DNA from: Comamonas sp.
GTDB taxonomy: Bacteria > Pseudomonadota > Gammaproteobacteria > Burkholderiales > Burkholderiaceae_C
NCBI GenBank assembly: GCA_018384835.1
Contig: JAHAYB010000135.1
Span: 1 to 7,400, forward strand
DNA: 7,400 nt
Direction of reading: 5' to 3'
The position numbers were made by a program, and so were the translations under genes. Shown piece after piece: positions 1 to 4,499 of this stretch. Numbering within the stretch: the stretch's first letter is position 1; every line of letters begins with the position of its first letter. The notes under the pieces are model-generated. The model searched no databases. It worked only from the letters and a program-made list of their open reading frames with translations, and was not told the DNA's origin.

Positions 1-200
1 GTGGCCAGCTTGACGCGGGCTAGGGATTTTTCAAACGGGCTACCGTAGCGGTGCAGCGTGCTTTTAGAGATGTCTGCACCGCGTGCCTGCAAGTCTTTGG
101 CCAACTGGGCGTAGTCGCTAAAACCACGGCGCACCAGCTCCGCATCTAGCCAGTCTTTCAGGTCGGGCGGCAGGCTAAACACCTTGTTTTTAGGGGGCAT
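1..200 (-). CDS. DUF3486 family protein (Mu gp27-like, putative small terminase), 5' part only
   Basis: The gene starts at ATG 200 and runs off the left edge, so only the first 66 residues are seen. They begin MPPKNKVFSLPPDLKDWLD and continue through LVRRGFSDYAQLAKDLQARG to a SKSTLHRYG segment. This is the N-terminal pattern of the Mu gp27/DUF3486 family: a short basic leader, then a helix-turn-helix-like region with 'I-S-K-S-[TA]-[LV]-H-R-[YH]-G'. The family lies just before the large terminase in Mu-like phages and is thought to be the small terminase that recognises packaging DNA. A Shine-Dalgarno-like GAGAGGA lies about 8 nt upstream of the ATG. The gene follows the gp26-like gene by 19 nt on the same strand, in the Mu order gp25-gp26-gp27. 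The family call is firm; the terminase role is from family knowledge. Confidence 0.85.
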   Translation of the reverse strand, partial: MPPKNKVFSLPPDLKDWLDAELVRRGFSDYAQLAKDLQARGADISKSTLHRYGSPFEKSLARVKLA

Positions 201-219
201 GAATCATGTCCTCTCGCGC

Positions 220-531
220 TCAAGCCTGGGTCATCGTGGGGCGCGAAATGCCGGGCTGCGCCGCAATCGTGTACTCCACAAAATCAATGCCGTGGCGCGT
301 TAGCTCCACCGTCCAGCGGTCGGTGGGGTCGCGCTCAATGCGCACCAGGCCACGCGCTTCCAGGTAGTCCAGGTTCACGCGCACCTCTTGGTGGGTGCAG
401 TCGGCATAAACGGTCTTCATCACCGACAGCAGGGGCACGGTGTAGATGCCCACGGGGCGGCTCAAGTTAATCGCACTGAGCAAGTGCCAGCGCATATCTT
501 CGCGGCGAATTTTGGCTAAATCCATCATCAT
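220..531 (-). CDS. Winged-helix phage protein (Mu gp26-like, VpaChn25_0724-type)
   Basis: This is a 103-residue protein with a winged-helix layout. An N-terminal helix (about residues 4-25, DLAKIRREDMRWHLLSAI) is followed by a helix pair around residues 30-60, a likely recognition helix (EVRVNLDYLEARGLV, about 49-63), and a beta wing (VRIER...WTVELTRHG). This resembles the small protein between the gp25-like and gp27-like genes of Mu-like phages, whose exact role is unknown. Three consecutive ATG codons occur at 531, 528 and 525. The first overlaps the TGA of the upstream DUF2730 gene as ATGA, so translation is probably coupled; I chose 531 for that reason. A second protein of the same fold is encoded at 4257-4499. 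Confidence 0.75.
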   Translation of the reverse strand: MMMDLAKIRREDMRWHLLSAINLSRPVGIYTVPLLSVMKTVYADCTHQEVRVNLDYLEARGLVRIERDPTDRWTVELTRHGIDFVEYTIAAQPGISRPTMTQA

Positions 532-869
532 GGGGCGGGGTTCCTTTCTAGGGCGCGTTCTACGCGCAGGGCAAAGTTGTCAATGCGCGTCTCCAGTGCG
601 CCCACGTGGCGCACAAAATCGTCGCGGCGTACAAAGTTGCGCTCGGCCTCGGCCTGGTGGCGGCGAAACTCGCGCTCCAGCTCCAGCACCTCGCGGTTGT
701 TTTTTTGCTGCTGGGCGGCTATCTCAGCCAGGGCGCGGTGCAGGGCATCAAAGCGCTCTAGCACCCGTTTTTCGCCCTAGTGGGTCAGCGCCTTAATCAG
801 CGCCCAAATCGCCATGCAAAACAGCGCGGTTACGGTAATGGCGTTGGCCAGCGTCACTTCAAAAACCAT
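528..869 (-). pseudogene. DUF2730 family protein (Mu gp25-like), interrupted by an in-frame amber codon
   Basis: From ATG 869 the frame encodes MVFEVTLANAITVTALFCMA followed by IWALIKALTH, a single membrane-spanning N-terminus. It then meets TAG at 777-779. The same frame continues as GEKRVLERFDALHRAL and a long charged coiled coil (QQQKNNREVLELEREFRRHQ) to a TGA at 528-530. Membrane anchor plus coiled coil, about 113 residues in all, is the DUF2730 layout. The slot between the spanins and the gp26-like gene is also the right one. ATG 869 is supported by the purine-rich GGGGGTGAG just upstream and overlaps the end of Rz by 11 nt. The downstream part could restart at GTG 764, giving a 78-residue soluble coiled coil. 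Whether this is a true nonsense mutation, a split gene, or a sequence error cannot be decided here. Confidence 0.75.
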
Positions 870-1431
870 TGCTCACCCCCGTTGGTTGAGCGAAGTCGAA
901 ACCCACCATCCGCACCCACCCCTGCAACCCCAGCACCTGGGCGCTTAGGGCATCAGCCGCAGCCGCCACCGCTGCATACTCGCCGCTGCACTGTCCAAGT
1001 AACTCTCGGGCGGTGGTGGCAGCATCAGCGCTGGGGGCGGGCTGGGTGGCTGGGGCTGTGGGCAAGTCAGCAGCACGGGCGGCGGCTGCGTTGAGCTGGG
1101 CAATCGTTGAGCGCAGCCGCTGCTGCTCAGTGCCAGCAGCAGCCACAGCGGCGCGCAAAGCGGTTTCACGCTGGGTAAATTCATGGGTCAACCTCTCGTT
1201 CTCTTGCCGCCATGCGGCCTCTTGGGCACGCACCGCCGTTTGGGCGCGTTGCCACTCTTGCAGGGCTAAGGCGTTGCGCTGGGTGGTGTCTGCCGCCCAC
1301 TGCTGGCGCACCTGCTCTTGGCCAGCCGCCTCGCCCTGCTGGTAGGCGTGCTGCCAGCCCAGGCGGCCTAGCAGCACCGTGCCCAGCAGCAGCACGGCAG
1401 CTATCAAAACGCGGTAATTCGTAGAGGTCAT
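859..1431 (-). CDS. Rz: Inner-membrane spanin (i-spanin, Rz-like)
   Basis: This 190-residue protein starts at ATG 1431, which overlaps the endolysin stop (ATGA). A single hydrophobic segment (about residues 7-25, VLIAAVLLLGTVLLGRLGW) is followed by a long Gln/Ala/Glu-rich coiled coil (about 30-125) and an Ala/Pro-rich tail. This is the type II (N-in, C-out) i-spanin layout. The protein spans the periplasm and, with the o-spanin, disrupts the outer membrane in the last step of lysis. The decisive support is the Rz1 lipoprotein gene embedded in another frame of this gene (945-1184). A longer form from an upstream codon (to 1491) would only add residues encoded within the endolysin gene, so I rejected it. 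The last residues (FDFAQPTGVSNGF) look like translated repeat DNA and are discussed under findings. Confidence 0.85.
   Translation of the reverse strand: MTSTNYRVLIAAVLLLGTVLLGRLGWQHAYQQGEAAGQEQVRQQWAADTTQRNALALQEWQRAQTAVRAQEAAWRQENERLTHEFTQRETALRAAVAAAGTEQQRLRSTIAQLNAAAARAADLPTAPATQPAPSADAATTARELLGQCSGEYAAVAAAADALSAQVLGLQGWVRMVGFDFAQPTGVSNGF
945..1184 (-). CDS. Rz1: Outer-membrane spanin lipoprotein (o-spanin, Rz1-like), embedded within Rz
   Basis: This 79-residue protein lies wholly inside the Rz gene in a different frame. It has a lipoprotein signal: Lys7, a hydrophobic core (APLWLLLALSSS), then G23-C24 with C24 as the expected lipidated residue. The -3 position is Ser rather than the usual Leu/Val, so the lipobox is imperfect. 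The mature part is short and extremely proline-rich (QPPPV, QPQPPSPPP, LPPPPES), a hallmark of Rz1. Known o-spanins are sorted to the outer membrane and bind the C-terminus of Rz across the periplasm. Nested, out-of-frame Rz/Rz1 pairs are the classic arrangement in lambda-like and Mu-like phages. Length, composition and position all agree. Confidence 0.85.
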   Translation of the reverse strand: MNLPSVKPLCAPLWLLLALSSSGCAQRLPSSTQPPPVLLTCPQPQPPSPPPALMLPPPPESYLDSAAASMQRWRLRLMP

Positions 1432-1973
1432 GGCCGCTGCCCCAGGCACATGGCCTGCAAGGCCAGGCGGTCTTTCCACACGCCCCTGCAAGTGCGGTTA
1501 TCGGGGTGGCTGCACCGGTCGCTAGGCTTGTTCACCGGCCCAGCGCGGTCGTACAGCAAGATGGCATTGCACGCCCCTGCATAGTCTTGCGCGGCCAGGC
1601 GGGCCGCCAAAGTGCTGGGGCCGGTGCGGGCATTGTTCTTGCACACGGTGGTTACGCCGGTGTTGTAGGCCAGGCCCACAAAAGCGTCCCACTCCCACGG
1701 GTGCAGGGGCACGGCGGGCAGGCAGCGTTTAAGGGCGACTTCTGCAGCGCGCGCATCAGCGGCCAGGCGCAACAGGGCGCGGTCGGGGGTGGTTTTGTCG
1801 CCCATTTTTACGCCACCGGTGCTGCCGTAGCCAATGGTGGGCACAGCCGCGCCATGCACCGGGTCAGGGTAAGCGTCAGCGCGGTAGCCTTCGCGCTGGG
1901 CGATATAGACCAGGCCGGTGGCCGATAAGGCCAGCGCGGCTAGGCCAATGCGGGAGGTGGGGGTAAGTGCCAT
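1428..1973 (-). CDS. Phage endolysin, GH24 lysozyme with SAR-like N-terminus
   Basis: This is a 181-residue muramidase-type endolysin that cleaves peptidoglycan. From ATG 1973 the N-terminus holds a weakly hydrophobic Ala/Gly/Ser/Thr-rich stretch (about residues 9-26, IGLAALALSATGLVYIAQ) placed directly before the catalytic motif R27-E28-G29-Y30. That layout is typical of signal-anchor-release endolysins, which are exported by Sec and activated when released from the membrane. The remaining GH24 catalytic positions would be D37 (AYPDP) and T46 in PTIGYG. The Asp-Thr spacing is three residues longer than in T4 lysozyme, as in the family members with a longer loop. A GTG at 1982 is an alternative start; neither start has a clear Shine-Dalgarno, and a GC palindrome overlaps the region. 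The stop overlaps the Rz start (ATGA). No separate holin gene is visible. Confidence 0.88.
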   Translation of the reverse strand: MALTPTSRIGLAALALSATGLVYIAQREGYRADAYPDPVHGAAVPTIGYGSTGGVKMGDKTTPDRALLRLAADARAAEVALKRCLPAVPLHPWEWDAFVGLAYNTGVTTVCKNNARTGPSTLAARLAAQDYAGACNAILLYDRAGPVNKPSDRCSHPDNRTCRGVWKDRLALQAMCLGQRP

Positions 1974-1974
1974 A

Positions 1975-1991
1975 CCCGGCACTGTGCCGGG
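1975..1991. repeat. 17-bp perfect GC palindrome at the endolysin start
   Basis: CCCGGCAC-T-GTGCCGGG is a perfect 8-bp inverted repeat around one base. It lies immediately upstream of ATG 1973 and covers the alternative GTG 1982. In the leftward mRNA it could form at least a 6-bp all-GC stem with a 5-nt loop directly before the start codon. That could restrict endolysin translation or bind a regulator. The function is inferred. Confidence 0.55.
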
Positions 1992-2005
1992 TGGGGGGGT
2001 GGGTT

Positions 2006-2029
2006 AATCAATGGTGGGGGTCATTGATT
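2006..2029. repeat. Perfect 8-bp inverted repeat upstream of the lysis operon
   Basis: AATCAATG (2006-2013) and CATTGATT (2022-2029) are perfect inverted copies separated by 8 nt (GTGGGGGT). The element lies in the 88-bp gap between the endolysin start and the plus-strand zinc-ribbon gene. This is where a late-gene activator (Mor/C type) or RNA polymerase would act on the minus-strand lysis genes. There is no T-run on either side, so a terminator is unlikely. A dyad activator site is a reasonable but unproven reading. Confidence 0.45.
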
Positions 2030-2061
2030 GATATGGGCAGCACGTGGGCACCATGCGGGGC

Positions 2062-2283
2062 ATGAAAATCACCAAACGCAACCCCCTGCCAGAAGAGCGC
2101 CTATGGCGCGGCCAATGCGCAACATGTGGCTCGCAAGCCGAGGCAATGCAGCGCGAAATGACAAACATCACACACGACCAGCGCCACGGCAGCTTCTCTT
2201 GGGAGGCATGCCCCGTTTGCCGCGCAGGGGAAGTGAATGCCTGGACTAGCAGTGGAATGTGCTTCTATCCCCATGAGCGTTGA
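2062..2283 (+). CDS. Small zinc-ribbon phage protein
   Basis: This 73-residue protein (start taken at ATG 2062; ATG 2053 and GTG 2044 are in-frame alternatives, none with a strong Shine-Dalgarno) contains two CxxC knuckles: C19-A-T-C22-G and C50-P-V-C53. This is a classic four-cysteine zinc-binding arrangement. The first knuckle is preceded by LWRG and the end is MCFYPHER, a pattern I associate with small phage zinc-ribbon proteins. It is the only plus-strand gene between minus-strand genes and converges with the gene ending at 2327. Mu Com, the zinc-finger translational activator of mom, is an analogue by size and fold type. The spacing between the knuckles is larger here, however, and I do not claim homology. 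The role is unknown; nucleic-acid binding is an inference. Confidence 0.65.
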   Translation: MKITKRNPLPEERLWRGQCATCGSQAEAMQREMTNITHDQRHGSFSWEACPVCRAGEVNAWTSSGMCFYPHER

Positions 2284-2326
2284 CGTATGCAAAAACGCAC
2301 CCTCACCCCACGCCCCAGCCCAGTGT

Positions 2327-2860
2327 TTAAGCGCCGTCGCCGCGCTCAGGCTTTGCGCCGTCTTGATTTGCCTGGCCTGCAAGCCTTTGCCCGACTTGAA
2401 GACGCAAAAGTGCAGCAAGCCGTTCAGGCGGCACTTGCAAAGCGTCTTGCGCTAGCTCAGCATCGGTCGCAATTGTTAGCCAGGTGCGCATTGCTGCTGC
2501 ATGCTCTGGGGCCGCACTCTGCACCAGTGCATTGACTAGGCCCAGCGCCGCTGCTGCCTCGCCCGCGTTACGGCCCAGGTCTTGGCCCATCAGGCCAACC
2601 ATCTCGCGCGCCTGCGCTTGTAAAAAGGTGGCAACAGCGCTTTGCCCCTCAGACTCCAGCGTCTGCGCTTGCGCCTGCAAAAGTGCCAGCACGGCAGGGC
2701 GCTCATGGGCAGGTATAGCCAGCGCCAAGGCATTGATAAGCTCCGCCTGTGCTTGCACCTGTGCCTCCAGCACGCTAACGCTGGCCTTGATTTGCACTTG
2801 CTCCTCCAGCAAGTAAGCCAGCAACTGCTCTGGCGATGGTGTGTTTTCGTCCTCTTGCAT
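2327..2860 (-). CDS. Hypothetical Ala/Gln-rich coiled-coil phage protein
   Basis: I do not recognise this 177-residue protein. It starts MQEDENTPSPEQLLAYLLEE and has a long amphipathic region rich in Ala, Gln, Glu and Leu (about residues 11-110, for example VSVLEAQVQAQAELINALAL and LQAQAQTLESEG), predicted to be helical or coiled-coil. A second helical part is followed by a short charged tail (NQDGAKPERGDGA). It has no signal peptide, membrane segment or cysteine cluster. The start at ATG 2860 is well supported by AGAAGGGG six nt upstream. It lies 43 nt downstream of the XRE repressor on the same strand and could be co-transcribed with it, so it may be expressed in the lysogen or at the start of the late programme. 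BcepMu-like phages carry unknown proteins in this slot. Confidence 0.7.
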   Translation of the reverse strand: MQEDENTPSPEQLLAYLLEEQVQIKASVSVLEAQVQAQAELINALALAIPAHERPAVLALLQAQAQTLESEGQSAVATFLQAQAREMVGLMGQDLGRNAGEAAAALGLVNALVQSAAPEHAAAMRTWLTIATDAELAQDALQVPPERLAALLRLQVGQRLAGQANQDGAKPERGDGA

Positions 2861-2903
2861 AGCGCACCCCTTCTTTATTCAGCCCTGGTCGTCATTAGCC
2901 GCA

Positions 2904-3269
2904 TCACGCCGCCTTGCCCCGCTTGGCCGCAGGTTGCGCTGCCGCAAAGGCAGCCGCTTCAATAATTTTTTTGCCCTCATCGCTGGTGTTGTCAAAGTGG
3001 TCAGCCACCGCCAGCGCCCGGCGCGATAGCACAGGCCCCACTGGCGCGGGCTGCGGCGCAGCGGCTGCGCCCATGCGCTGGCCCGTGAGCACATACAGCA
3101 CATCTACGCCTGCGGCGGCTAGGGCGGCTAGGAATGTCGCGTCTGGGGCACGTTCCCCCTTTTCATACCGAATTAGTGCCCGCTTGAGCACCCCGCCAGC
3201 TTGACCAAAGGCTTCTTGGGTCATTCCTAGACGTTCGCGCTCTTCGCGCAGGCGTGAGCCTATGTCCAT
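2904..3269 (-). CDS. XRE-family phage repressor (helix-turn-helix)
   Basis: This 121-residue protein has an N-terminal XRE/Cro-cI helix-turn-helix over about residues 4-62: LREERERLGMTQEAFGQAGG, then the recognition region (VLKRALIRYEKGERAP), then ATFLAALAAAGVDVLYVLTG. The 'MTQE...' and 'Y-E-K-G-x-R-x-P' elements are diagnostic. An Ala/Pro linker leads to a short helical C-terminus (LSRRALAVADHFDNTSDEGK). There is no S24/LexA-type peptidase domain, so RecA-stimulated self-cleavage is not expected. It is divergent from the gp16-family gene at 3384 across a 114-bp switch region, so it is probably the lysogeny repressor (BcepMu gp17 position). The start at ATG 3269 has GAGGTG about 5 nt upstream. 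Confidence 0.85.
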   Translation of the reverse strand: MDIGSRLREERERLGMTQEAFGQAGGVLKRALIRYEKGERAPDATFLAALAAAGVDVLYVLTGQRMGAAAAPQPAPVGPVLSRRALAVADHFDNTSDEGKKIIEAAAFAAAQPAAKRGKAA

Positions 3270-3281
3270 GCGAGCACCTCA

Positions 3282-3311
3282 ACTATTCTGAAACTTCTTT
3301 GCAAGTGTCCA
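3282..3311 (-). promoter_or_regulatory. Candidate leftward (repressor) promoter
   Basis: Read on the minus strand, TGGACA (3311-3306) and AATAGT (3287-3282) match the sigma-70 -35 and -10 boxes at 5/6 and 4/6 positions with an 18-nt spacer. Transcription would start just upstream of the repressor Shine-Dalgarno. The -35 box lies inside the palindromic operator candidate, which would allow autoregulation. Only sequence matching supports it. Confidence 0.4.
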
Positions 3312-3326
3312 ATTGAGCACCATAAT
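3299..3326 (+). promoter_or_regulatory. Candidate early rightward promoter
   Basis: TTGCAA (3299-3304) and CATAAT (3321-3326) form a sigma-70-like pair with a 16-nt spacer; the -10 matches 5/6 positions. The start would fall near 3333, about 50 nt before the gp16-family ATG. The whole spacer is a palindrome (next entry), as expected for a repressor-controlled phage early promoter. Confidence 0.55.
3305..3320. promoter_or_regulatory. Candidate repressor operator, 16-bp imperfect palindrome
   Basis: The sequence reads GTGtcCAATTGagCAC, that is GTG-N2-CAATTG-N2-CAC, symmetric at 12 of 16 positions. It exactly fills the spacer of the early promoter and overlaps the -35 box of the divergent leftward promoter. 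A dimeric XRE or gp16-type regulator bound here would block early transcription. The symmetry is seen directly; the regulatory role is inferred. Confidence 0.55.
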
Positions 3327-3383
3327 CACACACATCAACAAACCCTAACCCCTCAATCAACACAGTAAAGGAAGCCCAAACCC

Positions 3384-3599
3384 ATGCTTAGAACCCCTGA
3401 ACAAGCCCGCGCAGAACTCAAGCGCAAAGGCGTATCCATCACCGCCTGGTCAGTAGCCAATGGCTTCTCGCCCAACCTTGTCTTTGAGGTACTGGCGGGC
3501 CGACGCAAGCCCACACGCGGGCAAACCCACCAGATTGCCGTGGCCCTGGGTATCAAGGCGGGCGAAATCGTTGCCGACCCGCGCCGCGCCCTGGCCTAA
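3384..3599 (+). CDS. BcepMu gp16-family phage DNA-binding protein
   Basis: This 71-residue protein has the core RKGVSITAWSVANGFSPNLV, followed by FEVLAGRRKPTRGQTHQIAVALG. This is the pattern of the phage-associated BcepMu gp16 family: a helix-turn-helix-like module with 'G-x-[ST]-x-x-x-W-[AS]-x-x-[HN]-G', then a charged 'G-x-R-x-P-x-R-G' turn and a final helix. It is the first gene of the rightward early operon, opposite the repressor, so a role as an early regulator (Ner/Cro-like) is likely. AAAGGAAG lies 9 nt before ATG 3384. The family assignment also identifies the prophage as BcepMu-like rather than close to Mu itself. Confidence 0.85.
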   Translation: MLRTPEQARAELKRKGVSITAWSVANGFSPNLVFEVLAGRRKPTRGQTHQIAVALGIKAGEIVADPRRALA

Positions 3600-3605
3600 A
3601 GCAGC

Positions 3606-3639
3606 TCTTAAGCCCAACCGACCAAAGCCCAGCTTAAGA
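3606..3639. repeat. Perfect 8-bp inverted repeat between early genes
   Basis: TCTTAAGC (3606-3613) and GCTTAAGA (3632-3639) are exact inverted copies with an 18-nt gap; each contains the palindrome CTTAAG, 26 bp apart. The pair lies in the 72-nt gap between the gp16-family gene and the next gene. It may be a paired regulator site or an mRNA hairpin. No T-run follows, so it is not a standard terminator. Confidence 0.45.
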
Positions 3640-3671
3640 ACCCCCTTATCAATCACCCGAAAGATTTTGCC

Positions 3672-4010
3672 ATGCAAACCACCGACTCCATTGAATACCT
3701 TACCGCCCTGCTAGGCGCAGAAGCCGTCGAAAAACTGCGAGACGCGCTAGGCGGACGCACGGTTTACATCCCCCAAAAGCAGCACCGTAATAAAGGGCCT
3801 TACTTCCGTATTCGTGCCCGCCTTGTCGAGCGGGGCAGCAGCTACCGCCAATGGGCGCTGGCAAATGGCTATCAGCCACGCACTGTGGCGCAGGCCGTTA
3901 GCCGCTGGGCGGGTAAAGACACCCTGCCACGCGGGCGACTGACCTACCGCGTACTGCGGGAGTTGTCGGAATACATCGGTATGGAAGTGACAAAGGGGGT
4001 GCTGGCATGA
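3672..4010 (+). CDS. Early regulator: Mor-like N-terminal segment joined to gp16-like DNA-binding region
   Basis: This 112-residue protein has two visible parts. Residues 15-35 (AEAVEKLRDALGGRTVYIPQ) match the helix plus 'L-G-G-x-x-[VI]-Y-I-P' strand of Mor/C transcription activators; Mu Mor has HLGGGQVYIPR. Residues 45-108 (FRIRARLVERGSSYRQWALA, NGYQPRTVAQAVSRW, then RGRLTYRVLRELSEYIG) resemble the neighbouring gp16-family protein: the same W-A-x-x-N-G core, the same charged turn and the same final helix. A regulator with a Mor-type dimerisation strand and a different DNA-binding end is the simplest reading. Its stop overlaps the next ATG (ATGA). The upstream Shine-Dalgarno is weak. I infer a transcription factor for early or middle genes; the target is unknown. 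Confidence 0.6.
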   Translation: MQTTDSIEYLTALLGAEAVEKLRDALGGRTVYIPQKQHRNKGPYFRIRARLVERGSSYRQWALANGYQPRTVAQAVSRWAGKDTLPRGRLTYRVLRELSEYIGMEVTKGVLA

Positions 4011-4177
4011 ACCAGAACATCGTTACCCGTCTAGCCAACCTCATTGACATTGATGGAACCGAAGTGCTGTTAACCGAGCTGGGTGGGCAAACCATCCACA
4101 TCCCCCGTTTGGATACCAGAGCAAAAGATGCGCTAGAGCTGGAACATCTACCCAGCACCCAGCACCCAGCACCCTAG
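4007..4177 (+). CDS. Short Mor-like peptide, probably the cut-off N-terminal half of the gene continuing to 4499
   Basis: Translation starts at ATG 4007, overlapping the upstream stop, and gives 56 residues: MNQNIVTRLANLIDIDGTEV, then LLTELGGQTIHIPRL, ending HLPSTQHPAP. Residues 19-33 repeat the Mor-type 'L-x-x-L-G-G-x-x-[IV]-x-I-P' motif seen in the gene just upstream. The reading frame ends at TAG 4175-4177, immediately after a 7-bp tandem repeat. Removing one repeat copy would put this frame in register with the winged-helix frame ending at 4499, giving a 161-residue two-domain protein with a Pro/Ser-rich linker. The separate short peptide may therefore be an off-state or mutated form of a longer regulator. 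Confidence 0.55.
   Translation: MNQNIVTRLANLIDIDGTEVLLTELGGQTIHIPRLDTRAKDALELEHLPSTQHPAP
4150..4174. repeat. 7-bp tandem repeat, ACCCAGC x 3.6, at a frame break
   Basis: Three exact copies of ACCCAGC are followed by ACCC and then TAG. The unit length is not a multiple of three, so each gain or loss of a copy moves the downstream frame. Loss of one copy (or gain of two) joins 4007-4177 to the winged-helix frame ending at 4499. This is the structure of a contingency repeat, but slippage in this locus has not been shown. Confidence 0.8.
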
Positions 4178-4256
4178 GGCATCGCTAGGCTCCAAGCCTG
4201 CCCCAGAAGAGCCAACGCGCAGCAGCGCCCAAATTGCCCGTGACCACCAGCGCCGC

Positions 4257-4499
4257 TTGATTGTGCTTTTTATGGAGTATGTGCGCCCCACGCTGTGCAA
4301 TGTGCAAAACGTAACCGCACAGCTACAAGAGACGTACCCAGAAATTACCCGAGGCGAAGTGCTGCGCCATCTGGATTACCTGGTGCAAAAGGGCTGGTGC
4401 GAAATAGTGCCGCTAAGCGCCATTCACACCCCATACCGGCTAACCCAAAAAGGTATTGACCAAGCAGAAATCTGGGCGCAGGAAGGAGGTGCGCAATGA
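4257..4499 (+). CDS. Winged-helix phage protein, gp26-like paralogue; true start unclear
   Basis: The shown frame starts at TTG 4257 and gives 80 residues with a winged-helix pattern: LFMEYVRPTLCNVQNVTAQL, then the recognition region EVLRHLDYLVQKGW and a wing ending YRLTQKGIDQAEIW. It parallels the late gp26-like protein (220-531), which has EVRVNLDYLEARGL and ELTRHGIDFVEY. The first helix of that protein corresponds to IARDHQRRLIVLF here, which begins about 8 codons before the TTG. The frame is open back to 4137 but contains no ATG or GTG and no Shine-Dalgarno before 4257. I therefore think this is the C-terminal domain of the gene starting at 4007, put out of frame by the 7-bp repeat. Its stop overlaps the transposase start (ATGA). 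Confidence 0.6.
   Translation: MIVLFMEYVRPTLCNVQNVTAQLQETYPEITRGEVLRHLDYLVQKGWCEIVPLSAIHTPYRLTQKGIDQAEIWAQEGGAQ
4481..4490 (+). promoter_or_regulatory. Near-perfect ribosome binding site of the transposase
   Basis: GGAAGGAGGT lies 5 nt before ATG 4496. It is by far the best Shine-Dalgarno in the window. It fixes 4496 as the original transposase start, even though the frame from that ATG now ends after 23 codons. Confidence 0.75.

Noticed and set aside
446..796. Plus-strand frames of 116, 67 and 104 residues across 446-1094
   Set aside because: They lie opposite well-supported DUF2730 and spanin genes, have low-complexity Arg/Pro/Ser-rich products and no start signals.
1506..1928. 140-residue plus-strand frame opposite the endolysin
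   Set aside because: The opposite strand encodes a recognisable GH24 enzyme with catalytic motifs; this frame shows no domain.
2101..2418. 105-residue minus-strand frame across the zinc-ribbon gene
   Set aside because: No domain, and it overlaps both the zinc-ribbon gene and the end of the coiled-coil gene; the CxxC pattern favours the plus strand.
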